Assembly: GCA_029851835.1 (NCBI GenBank)
Contig: JARKVD010000025.1
Span: 23,896 to 87,895 of the forward strand
Origin: Clostridium sp.
Lineage (GTDB): Bacteria; Bacillota; Clostridia; Clostridiales; Clostridiaceae
DNA: 64,000 nt
Direction: 5' to 3'
How positions within the stretch are numbered: the first letter of the stretch is position 1; each line of letters starts with the position of its first letter. The position numbers and the translations under genes are program-made. The notes beneath the pieces were generated by a model. That model had not been told where the DNA came from. It made no database searches and saw only the letters and a list, made by a program, of their open reading frames with translations. Of the stretch, positions 47,477-55,599 are shown in pieces.

Positions 47477-48400
47477 TTAATAAATTCCCAATAACTTTAA
47501 AATCAATGCCATTCTAACAAACATTCCATACTTAGCTTGTTTGAAGTAAACAGCTCTTGGATCATTATCAATTTCATAAGAAATTTCATTTACTCTTGGT
47601 AGTGGATGAAGAACTATCATATCCTTCTTTGCCAATTTCATTTTTTCATTATCTAATATATAGGTATCTTTTAACTTTACATAATCTTCTTCATTAAAGA
47701 ATCGCTCTCTTTGCACACGAGTCATATATAGTATATCTAACTCACCCATAGCTTCTTCCATTGTTCTTACTTGTTTAAACTCAATATTTCTCTTTTCTAA
47801 AACTTCTCTTCTTATATATTCTGGAATCTCTAGCTCTTCTGGCGATATTAAAATAAACTTATTATTTTCATATCTACTTAAAGTTTTTATTAAAGAGTGA
47901 ACAGTTCTACCGAATTTTAAATCTCCACAATAGCCTATTGTCAAATTATCTAATCTTCCCATAGTTGCTCTAATTGTAAGTAAATCAGTTAATGTTTGAG
48001 TTGGGTGCTGATGTCCACCATCTCCTGCATTTATAACTGGTATATCACTATATTGTGCTGCAATCCTTGGCGCACCTTCCTTCGGATGTCTCATTACGGC
48101 TACATCTGCATAACATGCTATAGTTCTTATTGTATCTGCTATACTTTCACCTTTTGCTACTGAGCTTGCGTTTGGCTCTGAAAACCCTATTACCTTTCCA
48201 CCTAACCTGCACATTGCCGCTTCAAAGCTAAGTCTTGTTCTTGTACTTGGCTCATAAAATAAAGCTGCAAGTACGTTTCCGTCACATACATGTGCAAATT
48301 TCTTAGGATCCGCGATAATCTCATCAGCTAAATTAAGAATTTCATCCAACTCTTCTAATGAAAGATCCATTGGGTCAATTACATTCTTTCCTTTTAACAT
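47477..48400 (-). CDS. pyrB: Aspartate carbamoyltransferase catalytic subunit
   Basis: A 307-residue enzyme catalysing the committed step of pyrimidine synthesis. Carbamoyl phosphate-binding [17 protein letters not shown] and HPLPRVNEI are intact. First gene of the operon. Its ribosome site AAAGGAG (48409-48415) is inside a hairpin that carries a PyrR-like loop, and a strong terminator lies upstream in the leader, so both transcription and translation appear regulated. Confidence 0.96.
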   Translation of the reverse strand: MLKGKNVIDPMDLSLEELDEILNLADEIIADPKKFAHVCDGNVLAALFYEPSTRTRLSFEAAMCRLGGKVIGFSEPNASSVAKGESIADTIRTIACYADVAVMRHPKEGAPRIAAQYSDIPVINAGDGGHQHPTQTLTDLLTIRATMGRLDNLTIGYCGDLKFGRTVHSLIKTLSRYENNKFILISPEELEIPEYIRREVLEKRNIEFKQVRTMEEAMGELDILYMTRVQRERFFNEEDYVKLKDTYILDNEKMKLAKKDMIVLHPLPRVNEISYEIDNDPRAVYFKQAKYGMFVRMALILKLLGIY

Positions 48401-48410
48401 TTAAAACACT

Positions 48411-48441
48411 CCTTTTTAACCTCTCTGGGATAATTTAAAGG
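48411..48441 (-). promoter_or_regulatory. PyrR-binding-loop-like hairpin over the pyrB ribosome site
   Basis: On the minus strand CCTTTAA pairs with TTAAAAAGG (two bulged A) around a loop containing CCCAGAGAGG, close to the conserved PyrR-binding loop (CCAGAGAGG). The right arm is the AAGG of the pyrB ribosome site. Confidence 0.6.
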
Positions 48442-48451
48442 TAATTACTTT

Positions 48452-48486
48452 AATAAAAAAAGCTTTCCTTATTCAAGGAAAGCTTT
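48452..48486 (-). terminator. Leader terminator upstream of pyrB
   Basis: AAAGCTTTCCTT (48459-48470) pairs with AAGGAAAGCTTT (48475-48486) and is followed on the minus strand by a U-tract. It lies about 55 bases before pyrB, the usual place for an attenuator. Confidence 0.82.
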
Positions 48487-48647
48487 GAAATTCAATTCAT
48501 ATCTCGAAAATTTCAAATTGTATCATAAAGAACCTTATATTTCTACACATCCTACTCATAGTTCTGTGCATAATATTATTATCATACAATCTATTCATTC
48601 TTCCCTTGCCAGTATCTCTGTACTGCCTTTAAAAGGATATATTAATT

Positions 48648-48723
48648 TTAAGTGAATATCAAAATCTCTGGTTTGGATAACATAAGTTTACTCCTGCGAA
48701 TAATATGAGAAGGAGTCACCTTA
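48648..48723 (+). repeat. Dispersed repeat, copy 6 (short form)
   Basis: TTAAGTGAATATC...AAATC...GGTTTGG and ACTCCTGCG...GAGAAGGAGT. Hairpin 1 partly decayed. It lies upstream of the pyr leader. Confidence 0.7.
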
Positions 48724-48969
48724 TTAATCACAGTTTACTCCAAAAAAATAAGTATGTCAACCTATTTAATTAGGTATTTCTACTTATTTATATTCAATTT
48801 AAAATATTCTATTATTAAAATGTTTTTATTGAATTGTAAATTAAAAGAAAGTAAAATGTAATTATTATTACTAAACATGTTTTTTCCAAAATAACATGTA
48901 CTTATGTATTAAATTAACTACACTTTGTGTTAATTTATAATATTTTATTAAATTAAGGAGGAATTTTCT

Positions 48970-49269
48970 ATGAAGATACATTTAGAAGATGCTGCAAAAG
49001 ATGCTTTAATTAAAGCTCTTAAAGAACAAAACAAATCAGCTGTTAGATTATCCATTGCAGGCTTTGGCTGAGGCGGCCCAAATTTAAGTGTTGTTCTGGA
49101 TGAACAAAAAGAAAATGATACATTAGTAACTGTAGAGGGAATAGATTTTGTAGCAAACCAAGATGAAGAATTCGTTTTTGAAGACTGCACAATATCTTAT
49201 AAAAAGACTTTCTTTGGTGAAACTTTCAAAGTAGTTTCAAAAGCTTTTGGTGAAAGTAGCTGTTCCTAA
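48970..49269 (+). CDS. HesB/IscA-like selenoprotein with in-frame UGA (Sec34)
   Basis: A 99-residue HesB-like protein read through UGA at 49069-49071. The frame is open from ATG 48970 (AAGGAGGAA upstream) to TAA 49267. The UGA replaces the Cys of the conserved GFGCGGP segment: residues 27-33 read LSIAGFG, then Sec, then GGPNLSVVLDE. Downstream sequence continues with good coding and family character (VEGIDFVANQDEEFVFEDCTISY). A small hairpin TTGTTC-TGGAT-GAACAA (49091-49107), starting 19 bases after the UGA, fits a bacterial SECIS with a G in its apical loop. Another Cys is near the C-terminus (98). Function of HesB-like selenoproteins is unknown; Fe-S or redox chemistry is inferred. Confidence 0.85.
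49088..49110 (+). promoter_or_regulatory. Candidate bacterial SECIS element
   Basis: TTGTTC (49091-49096), loop TGGAT (49097-49101), GAACAA (49102-49107). Distance from UGA to loop is 25 bases, within the range known for bacterial SECIS elements. Confidence 0.6.
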
Positions 49270-49300
49270 TTCCCCTCAATTTTTTATTTTAATCTACTCT

Positions 49301-49336
49301 AAAAAGGGCTATCTATTTAATAGACAGCCCTTTTCT
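49301..49336. terminator. Bidirectional terminator after the selenoprotein gene
   Basis: AAAAGGGCTATCTATT pairs with AATAGACAGCCCTTTT (one mismatch), T run after on plus and A run before. Confidence 0.85.
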
Positions 49337-50221
49337 TTATATAAATAATCTTGTTTTCAATTCCTCACTAAATTCAGACCAGGCATTTGGTAGAGTTTCT
49401 GATTTTATCTTTGATATTTTATTCATTGTTGCATCAATATAGTCTGCAAAATGCACCATATATGCTTCTTCCGTGTTTGGATTCTTTGGAGAGCCATACT
49501 TAGGCATCCCATGGTGTTGTACTATACATCCTTTAACTCGATTTTTAAACTCCTCACTATAGTTGAAATTATCATTTTTAAAGGCATCTTCGATCATAGT
49601 AATTCCGATAACTATATGTCCTTCCATCTCTCCTCTAAAAGTACTTTTAAACGAACCATTGTGACTATACTCATATATCTTCCCTATATCATGAAGCTTT
49701 GCTGATAAAACTGCTATATCTCTATACTTGCAATGATATCTTTCAACCAAATTATTTGTCAAGTACACAACATTTAAAGTGTGTTCTGCTAATCCACCGA
49801 CATATATATGATGACTAAATCCCCCAATTCCTGTAGAAAATAGCTTGACAAACTCTTGATTTGAAAAAAAATAATTATTTAATCTAATAACCTCTTCATC
49901 TTTAAATGTTTCCGTTGTGGCTTTTTCCAGTTCACTTAATATTGATTCTATATCACTTTGTGAATGTGGCATAAAATCCTTTAACTCATACTCTCCTTCA
50001 TATACAGATACACTGTTAATATATCCATTTTTCCAAACTGCACTTACTATTTGCCCTTCCTCAAAATTCTTATATGAATTAAATTTAATATCCTTTGTTA
50101 TATCTCCCAAAATATATTCTATATTATTAATTCCTGTAGTCTTCTCTCTAACAATTAAATGTATTTTTCTTTCACTTGAATCCTTTATATTTATAATATC
50201 ATTTAAATATGTAGACTTCAC
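49337..50221 (-). CDS. HD-domain protein, YhaM-like 3'-5' exoribonuclease
   Basis: A 294-residue protein. The N-terminal third resembles an OB-type fold and the C-terminal two thirds form an HD domain with HHIYVGGLAEHT, AKLHDIGKIYEY, EGHIVIGI, VQHHG and HFADYIDA metal ligands. Bacillus YhaM degrades RNA from the 3' end. GTG start at 50221 after AGGAGATGG. It is convergent with the selenoprotein gene and follows the DUF1836 gene, with a repeat between. Confidence 0.82.
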   Translation of the reverse strand: MKSTYLNDIINIKDSSERKIHLIVREKTTGINNIEYILGDITKDIKFNSYKNFEEGQIVSAVWKNGYINSVSVYEGEYELKDFMPHSQSDIESILSELEKATTETFKDEEVIRLNNYFFSNQEFVKLFSTGIGGFSHHIYVGGLAEHTLNVVYLTNNLVERYHCKYRDIAVLSAKLHDIGKIYEYSHNGSFKSTFRGEMEGHIVIGITMIEDAFKNDNFNYSEEFKNRVKGCIVQHHGMPKYGSPKNPNTEEAYMVHFADYIDATMNKISKIKSETLPNAWSEFSEELKTRLFI

Positions 50222-50284
50222 AAAACCATCTCCTCATTAAACACTTAATATTATGTTTTCACCTGAGGCGACTTTTTTATTCAT

Positions 50285-50412
50285 ATAAGTAACACTCCAA
50301 ATTTTTGATTTGGTTAAATAGAAGTTAAGTGAGTGTCCAAATCTATGATTAAGAAACACGAACTTACTCTTCGAGTACTCTTTTGAATGAATATGAGAAT
50401 AAATTTCCTTTA
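50285..50412 (+). repeat. Dispersed repeat, copy 7 (long form)
   Basis: Two hairpin-1 units (the second AAGT-GA-GTGT-CCAAATC ... ACAC-GA-ACTT) followed by ACTCTTTTGAATGAATATGAG. It lies eight bases beyond the stop codon of the DUF1836 gene, between it and the YhaM-like gene. Confidence 0.82.
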
Positions 50413-50419
50413 ATAATAA

Positions 50420-51052
50420 CTAATTATATTTATCTCCATATTCTTTTACTAAAGTAGTTGCTAATTTCTTAATATTACTAGCTTGAGCAACTAAACTCAT
50501 AACTACCAAGAAAATCATTATTCTTTCTTTCTCTTCTGCATTAAATTCATATTTCTCAAGGTATTTATCAAATATTTTTTCTCTAACCTTTTCATCTGCA
50601 ATAAAAGTTAAATCCATATCAAGACTTTTTTCCTGAAGTTCTCCAAACATTTTATAAGTGTCTTCCCATGATAAAATATCATCTTCCCTACTATTAATAT
50701 CATTAAAGGCTAATCTGAATACACTTCTTATCTCATCCGTTGTTAAGATTGGTCTCATATGTGCAAGTAATACTAATTGTACTAAATGTAACTTTGTATA
50801 GCCTCGTTTTTTTCCATCCTCTGGTTTCGAAACAACATCACTTTTTATATAGTTTTGAAGTATGCTGTTAGTGAAATTATCCTGATCAAACTTATCATTT
50901 AAATAATCTTTTACTTGAGATAAAAATAGATCATACTGTGGTAATTCATCATAAGAAATAGAGCTCTTATCAGTTGTTTCCTTAGCTATTTCTGATATTC
51001 TTGACAACATATCATTAAAAATATTTTTGTTATTGTCCTCATTATATTTCAT
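50420..51052 (-). CDS. DUF1836-family protein
   Basis: A 210-residue helical cytosolic protein. The segment KKRGYTKLHLVQLVLLAHMRPIL followed by TTDEIRSVFRLAF is typical of the Firmicutes DUF1836 family, which has a helix-turn-helix-like core and is suspected to be a regulator. GAGGTGTAAC precedes ATG 51052. The upstream intergenic region carries an inverted DnaA-box pair. Confidence 0.78.
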   Translation of the reverse strand: MKYNEDNNKNIFNDMLSRISEIAKETTDKSSISYDELPQYDLFLSQVKDYLNDKFDQDNFTNSILQNYIKSDVVSKPEDGKKRGYTKLHLVQLVLLAHMRPILTTDEIRSVFRLAFNDINSREDDILSWEDTYKMFGELQEKSLDMDLTFIADEKVREKIFDKYLEKYEFNAEEKERIMIFLVVMSLVAQASNIKKLATTLVKEYGDKYN

Positions 51053-51430
51053 TGTTACACCTCACTTTAATCTAAAAATCTATAATAAATCTTATTTGTA
51101 AAACCCTTTAAATTATATATATCTTCTTTAAGATTATTATAAATTATAACCTATCTCTTTACAAACATCTTAATCCATTTTCTAGAACATTAATTAATTA
51201 TATATAATTTAATGCGTACTATATATTTCACATGTAATAAAATTCAATTTTAAAATTGAATAATTTTAAAATTACACTTTCATATATTAATTCTAAACAA
51301 TTGTTATCAACATTAAACACAATTTTAACTAAATAGTAATAATAAAATATCAACACTTATTGTTAATTAATATACTACAATTTTTGTTGATATTCCTAAA
51401 GTTAGTTTACATCTTAAAAAGTTATTAACA

Positions 51431-51455
51431 TTATCCACAGATGCTCTGTGTATAA
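51431..51455. promoter_or_regulatory. Inverted DnaA-box pair upstream of abrB
   Basis: TTATCCACA (51431-51439) and its partner TGTGTATAA (51447-51455) with a 7-base spacer GATGCTC. The same boxes and spacing occur at 40584-40608 with spacer GATGGCT. A weaker TTATCAACA lies at 51304-51312. The 776-base gene-free stretch 51053-51828 holds this pair and the abrB promoter; I see nothing else in it. Confidence 0.6.
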
Positions 51456-51717
51456 ATTCAAATATGACTGTATATAAGTTTGAAGATTTATCATATTTTA
51501 CTTTCATATTTCTTAAAACTACAAATTCCTACTTTTTGCAAAATATATCTTAAATGAAGTCATTATATTTCTCTGTTTTTGTCGATAACTTTGTAATACC
51601 CCTTACATAATTTATAAATATATACATTGTATACATAATAGACTATAATTTAGCTTTAACCAACTTTATATTTATGGCATTTCTTGTAATATAACTACTA
51701 AATTTTATCAAAATTCA

Positions 51718-51746
51718 TTGACTTTTAAACATTTTTGTACTATTAT
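51718..51746 (+). promoter_or_regulatory. Promoter of abrB-like gene
   Basis: TTGACT (51718-51723) and TATTAT (51741-51746), 17-base spacer; 83 bases before the start codon. Confidence 0.7.
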
Positions 51747-51828
51747 TAATAATATGGTATTAAATTCAAGAATATGGAATATAAGACATGTATTTATTGA
51801 TTTGATTGAAAATATAGGAGGAATTTTT

Positions 51829-52077
51829 ATGAAATCAACAGGTGTTGTAAGAAAAGTAGACGAACTAGGTAGAATCGTTATTCCAGTAGAATTAAGAAGA
51901 ACATTAAACATAGATGTTAAGGATGCTCTTGAAATATATGTTGATGGTGATCAAGTAATTCTAAAAAAATATGAGCCAGCTTGCATATTCTGTGGAGATG
52001 CTCGTGATGTAGTTAACTACAAAAACAAAAATATATGTACAAACTGTCTTTCAGATTTAAAACAACAAGGGAAATAA
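51829..52077 (+). CDS. abrB: AbrB/SpoVT-family transition-state regulator
   Basis: An 82-residue DNA-binding protein. The N-terminal swapped-hairpin beta-barrel MKSTGVVRKVDELGRIVIPVELRRTL is near-consensus AbrB. The C-terminal part carries CIFCG and ICTNC, probably a small zinc ribbon, which is seen in clostridial AbrB but not Bacillus AbrB. ATG 51829 follows AGGAGGAAT; an open frame from 51718 is not translated sequence as the promoter is within it. AbrB represses sporulation and stationary-phase genes. Confidence 0.92.
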   Translation: MKSTGVVRKVDELGRIVIPVELRRTLNIDVKDALEIYVDGDQVILKKYEPACIFCGDARDVVNYKNKNICTNCLSDLKQQGK

Positions 52078-52080
52078 ATA

Positions 52081-52116
52081 AAAAAACGTTACGATTATCG
52101 TAACGTTTTTATTTTT
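52081..52116 (+). terminator. Terminator of abrB-like gene
   Basis: AAAAACGTTACGA and TCGTAACGTTTTT form a perfect stem with a three-base loop, followed by a T run. Confidence 0.9.
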
Positions 52117-52213
52117 TTGCCGTATATATTAATAAGGAAACGCCTTCTCATTCTATTCTAAGACGTAAATTTATATAGATCAAATTATATATACCAATAT
52201 AAAAGTGACACAG

Positions 52214-52291
52214 CCTTAAGGTAACTCCCTTTCAGTTTCTTCAAAGGAGTAAGTTCACCTTTACCAAGTTAAAATTTAGACCTTCACTTAA
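52214..52291 (-). repeat. Dispersed repeat, copy 8 (short form, opposite orientation)
   Basis: Read on the minus strand: TTAAGTGAAGG...CTAAATT...TTGG...GTGAACTTACTCCTTT...GGGAGTTACCTTAAG. The stem next to the GA loop is not complementary here, so this copy is decaying. Confidence 0.7.
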
Positions 52292-52292
52292 A

Positions 52293-52320
52293 AAGACCAA
52301 CAACACTGTTGCTGGTCTCA
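52293..52320 (-). terminator. Terminator of NlpC/P60 gene
   Basis: GACCA-A-CAAC (52295-52304) pairs with GTTG-C-TGGTC (52308-52317) with an A run upstream on plus, i.e. U-tract on minus. Confidence 0.72.
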
Positions 52321-52329
52321 AAATAACTC

Positions 52330-53439
52330 TTAGTTATATCTTCTACCTTGAATGTAGTCATAACGATATTGCATTGGTGATATTTTTACAACTTCATTAT
52401 CTTGTGGTGCGTGTAAATAACTGTTGTTTCCAACATAGATACCAACGTGAGATGCAACTCCACCATACCCAAAGAATACTAAATCTCCTGGTTGTAATTC
52501 CTCCTTAGGCACATAAGTACCTTGACGCATTTGATCATCTGCAACTCTTGCTATACTTATTCCACAAGCTCTATAAACATAGCTTGTCAATCCTGAGCAG
52601 TCAAATCCACTTGGACTACTTCCACCCCAAAGATATGGTACACCTAAAAATTGCATAGCATAATCAACTATAGCATTACCTGTTGCACTTGGTGGTACAA
52701 AACTATCCCCTCTATTAGGTCTATTGTCCCCACCTGTATATGAATTGATTAAAGCTAATGTTTGATTTAATTGTTGCTCAGACTCCTTCATAGCAGCTTC
52801 AAATAAATCTTTATTTTTTTCTGCCTCAGCAAGAGCTACTTGCTTTTCTGATTTTTGAGTTTCTAACTCCGCTAATTTTGCATTATTTTCTTCTTGTAAT
52901 GCATCTAGCTTAGCCTTTTCATCTTCTATAATAGCTTTTTCAGCTACAATTACTTCCTTCTTTTCAACTAAGTCGTTTATAACCTTAGTATCATGGTTAA
53001 TAATTGTTTTTATATTTGTTAATCTAGATAAGAAATCTGAAAAATCCTTTGATTCTAAAAGAACTTCTACATAACTATCTAATCCATTGATATACATAGC
53101 CCTCATTCTTTTACTGAATAAATCACTTTCTTCTTCTATATCTTTTTCCGTAGCTTGTACTTTTTTGTTGCTCTCATCAATCTTGTCTTGAACACCAGAA
53201 ATCTCTGTCTCTAACTCTTCTATTTCATAAGTAATATCCTCCATTTTAGAGTTAACTTCTTGTATTCTAGCTTCAATTTCATCAACTTGCTCTTGAGCAC
53301 TTTTGTAATTCTTTTTATTTTCTGCTAATTCTTGCTCGTATGCTGCCTTATCACTGTATGGGTCAGCAAGCACACCAGTACTAATTGATGCAAAACTTAA
53401 TGTTAAAGCAAGTACTAATGATATGCTCTTCTTTTTCAA
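52330..53439 (-). CDS. Secreted NlpC/P60 peptidoglycan hydrolase with coiled-coil (CwlO/PcsB type)
   Basis: A 369-residue exported protein. Signal peptide about 1-25 (ending VLADP), a long coiled coil at about 30-230 (IEELETEISGVQDKI, EKAIIEDEKAKLDAL) like PcsB/CwlO, a Gly/Pro linker, and a C-terminal NlpC/P60 domain (about 255-369) with catalytic FDCSGL, SHVGIY and LHAPQ. Such proteins are usually controlled by FtsEX through the coiled coil. Start is TTG 53439 after GGGGGGGGATTTTT. It is separate from the SH3-type hydrolase at 20640. Confidence 0.92.
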   Translation of the reverse strand: MKKKSISLVLALTLSFASISTGVLADPYSDKAAYEQELAENKKNYKSAQEQVDEIEARIQEVNSKMEDITYEIEELETEISGVQDKIDESNKKVQATEKDIEEESDLFSKRMRAMYINGLDSYVEVLLESKDFSDFLSRLTNIKTIINHDTKVINDLVEKKEVIVAEKAIIEDEKAKLDALQEENNAKLAELETQKSEKQVALAEAEKNKDLFEAAMKESEQQLNQTLALINSYTGGDNRPNRGDSFVPPSATGNAIVDYAMQFLGVPYLWGGSSPSGFDCSGLTSYVYRACGISIARVADDQMRQGTYVPKEELQPGDLVFFGYGGVASHVGIYVGNNSYLHAPQDNEVVKISPMQYRYDYIQGRRYN

Positions 53440-53613
53440 AAAAAATCCCCCCCTCTAATTCTTAATTTTCTCTTACAATTATAACACTATACTTGTATCA
53501 ACTACAAGTATTTTACTGTAAAAAATAAGACAATCCATATATATTCATATGCCTATATAATAAATATATTCTTAAAAACTAACTTAATTCCTCAAACTTA
53601 TTACAACTTAACC

Positions 53614-54456
53614 CTACAAATCCAGAGAATACTTGTAAACTTCCGATTTGTGCAACCCTCTTTCCTTCGCAACTAATTTAACAGCTTCTTTTTTATCCTT
53701 ACCCTCATTAATATATTTCAAAATATGTTCTTCTATAGTAAGTTCTTCCCACTGTAGCTTTTTCTCTTCTATTATCTCTTCTTTACTTTTTCCTGAAATA
53801 ACAATTACATATTCTCCACGGGGAGCATTTTCTTCATAATACTCTATACATTCCTCCACTGTACCCCTAAGTATAGTTTCATGGAGTTTTGTAAGCTCCT
53901 TACATACTGCAATTCTTCTATTTCCTAAAACTTCTCTTATAAAGTTTAATGTTGATTGTATCCTATGAGGCGCCTCATATAAAATTATCGTTTCCTGTCT
54001 ATCCATTAAGCTATTCATTGTCTCTTTTCTTTCTTTATTCTCTCTAGATAAGAAACCTATAAATATAAACTTATCTGTGTCTAATCCCGAATATACTAAT
54101 GCTGTAGTTATTGCAGTAGCTCCAGGATAAACCTCAAATTCAATTCCCTCTTCTATACATCTCTTAGCAATTACTGCTCCCGGATCAGATATACCTGGTG
54201 TTCCTGCATCACTAATAACTGCTATATTCTGTCCATCTAATAATCTTTTAATTATATCCTCACTCTTACCATTTTCATTGTGCTTGTGATAACTTATCAA
54301 TGTCTTTTTTATTCCAAAATGATTTAACAGTTTTAAACTTTGCCTAGTATCCTCACATGCAATTAGATCCACAGTTTTTAATGTATCTAATGCTCTTAAT
54401 GTTATATCCTTTAAATTCCCTATTGGTGTAGGTATTAAATATAATTTTCCACTCAT
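53614..54456 (-). CDS. rsmI: 16S rRNA (cytidine1402-2'-O)-methyltransferase
   Basis: A 280-residue tetrapyrrole-methylase-fold enzyme (RsmI/YraL) methylating C1402 of 16S rRNA. The SAM-binding signature is LIPTPIGNLKDIT and SDAGTPGISDPG. Length is typical. AAGGAGAAAT precedes ATG 54456. It follows trmN6 with a gap of 41 bases, the order found in Bacillus around yabB-yabC. Confidence 0.94.
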   Translation of the reverse strand: MSGKLYLIPTPIGNLKDITLRALDTLKTVDLIACEDTRQSLKLLNHFGIKKTLISYHKHNENGKSEDIIKRLLDGQNIAVISDAGTPGISDPGAVIAKRCIEEGIEFEVYPGATAITTALVYSGLDTDKFIFIGFLSRENKERKETMNSLMDRQETIILYEAPHRIQSTLNFIREVLGNRRIAVCKELTKLHETILRGTVEECIEYYEENAPRGEYVIVISGKSKEEIIEEKKLQWEELTIEEHILKYINEGKDKKEAVKLVAKERGLHKSEVYKYSLDL

Positions 54457-54497
54457 TCTTTATTTCTCCTTGACTTTTTCAATTTTGGTATTACTCC

Positions 54498-55247
54498 CTA
54501 TACTCCTAATGATTGAGAGTTATACATATCCTGAATTTCTTTAGAATATGAGTTATCCTCTAGATGCACATATAGTGGATCTTCAATTTTTAAGAATGCT
54601 CCTCCATCCCTCTGTCCTTCAATTAAAACTATATTAGGTGCTTTGCCTGGTTTAGGATGTACAAATCTTAGTCTTTTAGGCTCTATTTTATACTGCCTCA
54701 TTAACGAGAGAATATCTACTAATCGCTCTGGTCTATGGACCATAAAGAATCTTCCATTGTCCTTCAACAAATTTCTTGCTGCAGATATAACATCCTCTAA
54801 TTTGCAACAAACTTCATGTCTAGCTATGGCGCTTCGATCCTTTTCATTTAATATTCCAGCATTATGAAGCTTATATGGTGGATTAACTGTTACCACATCA
54901 ACTCTTCCTAATTCCTTTAAAAGCTTCTTATCCCTTAAATCCCCTTCTATAAATTTAACTTCCTCTTTAAATCTATTATACTCTGAAGATCTATTAGCCA
55001 TTTCAGCAAACTCACTCTGAATTTCAACCCCTATGACTAATCCACATTGACTTTTTCCTTTTATAATAAATGGAATAATCCCTGTCCCACTGCATAGATC
55101 AATAACTGTTCCATTCCTCTTTACTTTTGCAAAGTTAGCTAGTAAAACAGCATCAACTCCAAATCTAAATCCTTCTTTTTTTTGGATTATATGTATTCCC
55201 TTTAATTGTAAATCATCTAAAGTTTCATCATCTCTAACAAGGTTCAT
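54498..55247 (-). CDS. trmN6: tRNA1(Val) (adenine37-N6)-methyltransferase, TrmN6 type
   Basis: A 249-residue SAM-dependent N6-adenine methyltransferase (YfiC/YabB group). SAM motif I is VIDLCSGTGIIPFII, with catalytic motif NPPYK. AAGAGG precedes ATG 55247. In Bacillus yabB, yazA, and rsmI are consecutive; the GIY-YIG yazA gene is absent here. The exact tRNA target in Gram-positives is inferred. Confidence 0.88.
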   Translation of the reverse strand: MNLVRDDETLDDLQLKGIHIIQKKEGFRFGVDAVLLANFAKVKRNGTVIDLCSGTGIIPFIIKGKSQCGLVIGVEIQSEFAEMANRSSEYNRFKEEVKFIEGDLRDKKLLKELGRVDVVTVNPPYKLHNAGILNEKDRSAIARHEVCCKLEDVISAARNLLKDNGRFFMVHRPERLVDILSLMRQYKIEPKRLRFVHPKPGKAPNIVLIEGQRDGGAFLKIEDPLYVHLEDNSYSKEIQDMYNSQSLGV

Positions 55248-55302
55248 CCTCTTATTCCTTCCTCATTTTTATGTTTTATTCTTAAATTCTTAACTCCTAT
55301 AG

Positions 55303-55456
55303 CGAAACCCCTTCTCACATGCGTTCGAATAAGTGTTCTTATGAGTAAGCCTGATCTAAATCACAGATGTACTCTGTGGAAGTTCTATTAACCAAACCAA
55401 ATATGTACACAGTGAAAGTTCCAATACCCAAATCAAAAATTTTGAGTGTCACTTCT
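55303..55456 (-). repeat. Dispersed repeat, copy 9 (diverged long form, opposite orientation)
   Basis: Read on minus: AAGTGACACTC...AAAATTTTTGATTTGG...GGAACTT, a middle unit AACTTCCACAGAG...CTGTGATTTAGA, and ending CATTCGAACGCATGTGAGAAGGGGTTTC-like sequence. Strongly decayed but all three units are recognisable. Confidence 0.55.
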
Positions 55457-55599
55457 GAAACATCATTTCTGGAGTATATCTTTTAAATTCTCACTTAAAG
55501 TATCTATCCTATTATATACTAATATCTACTTTTTTTCATCTCACGAAAACTCATTTAATTAGTTAAAACACCCCATTATAACTTAACTATCTGTTTTTA

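Noticed and set aside
48970..49269. Pseudogene with a premature stop
   Set aside because: Only one stop, a UGA, lies exactly at the conserved Cys position, coding continues normally afterwards, and a SECIS-like hairpin follows.
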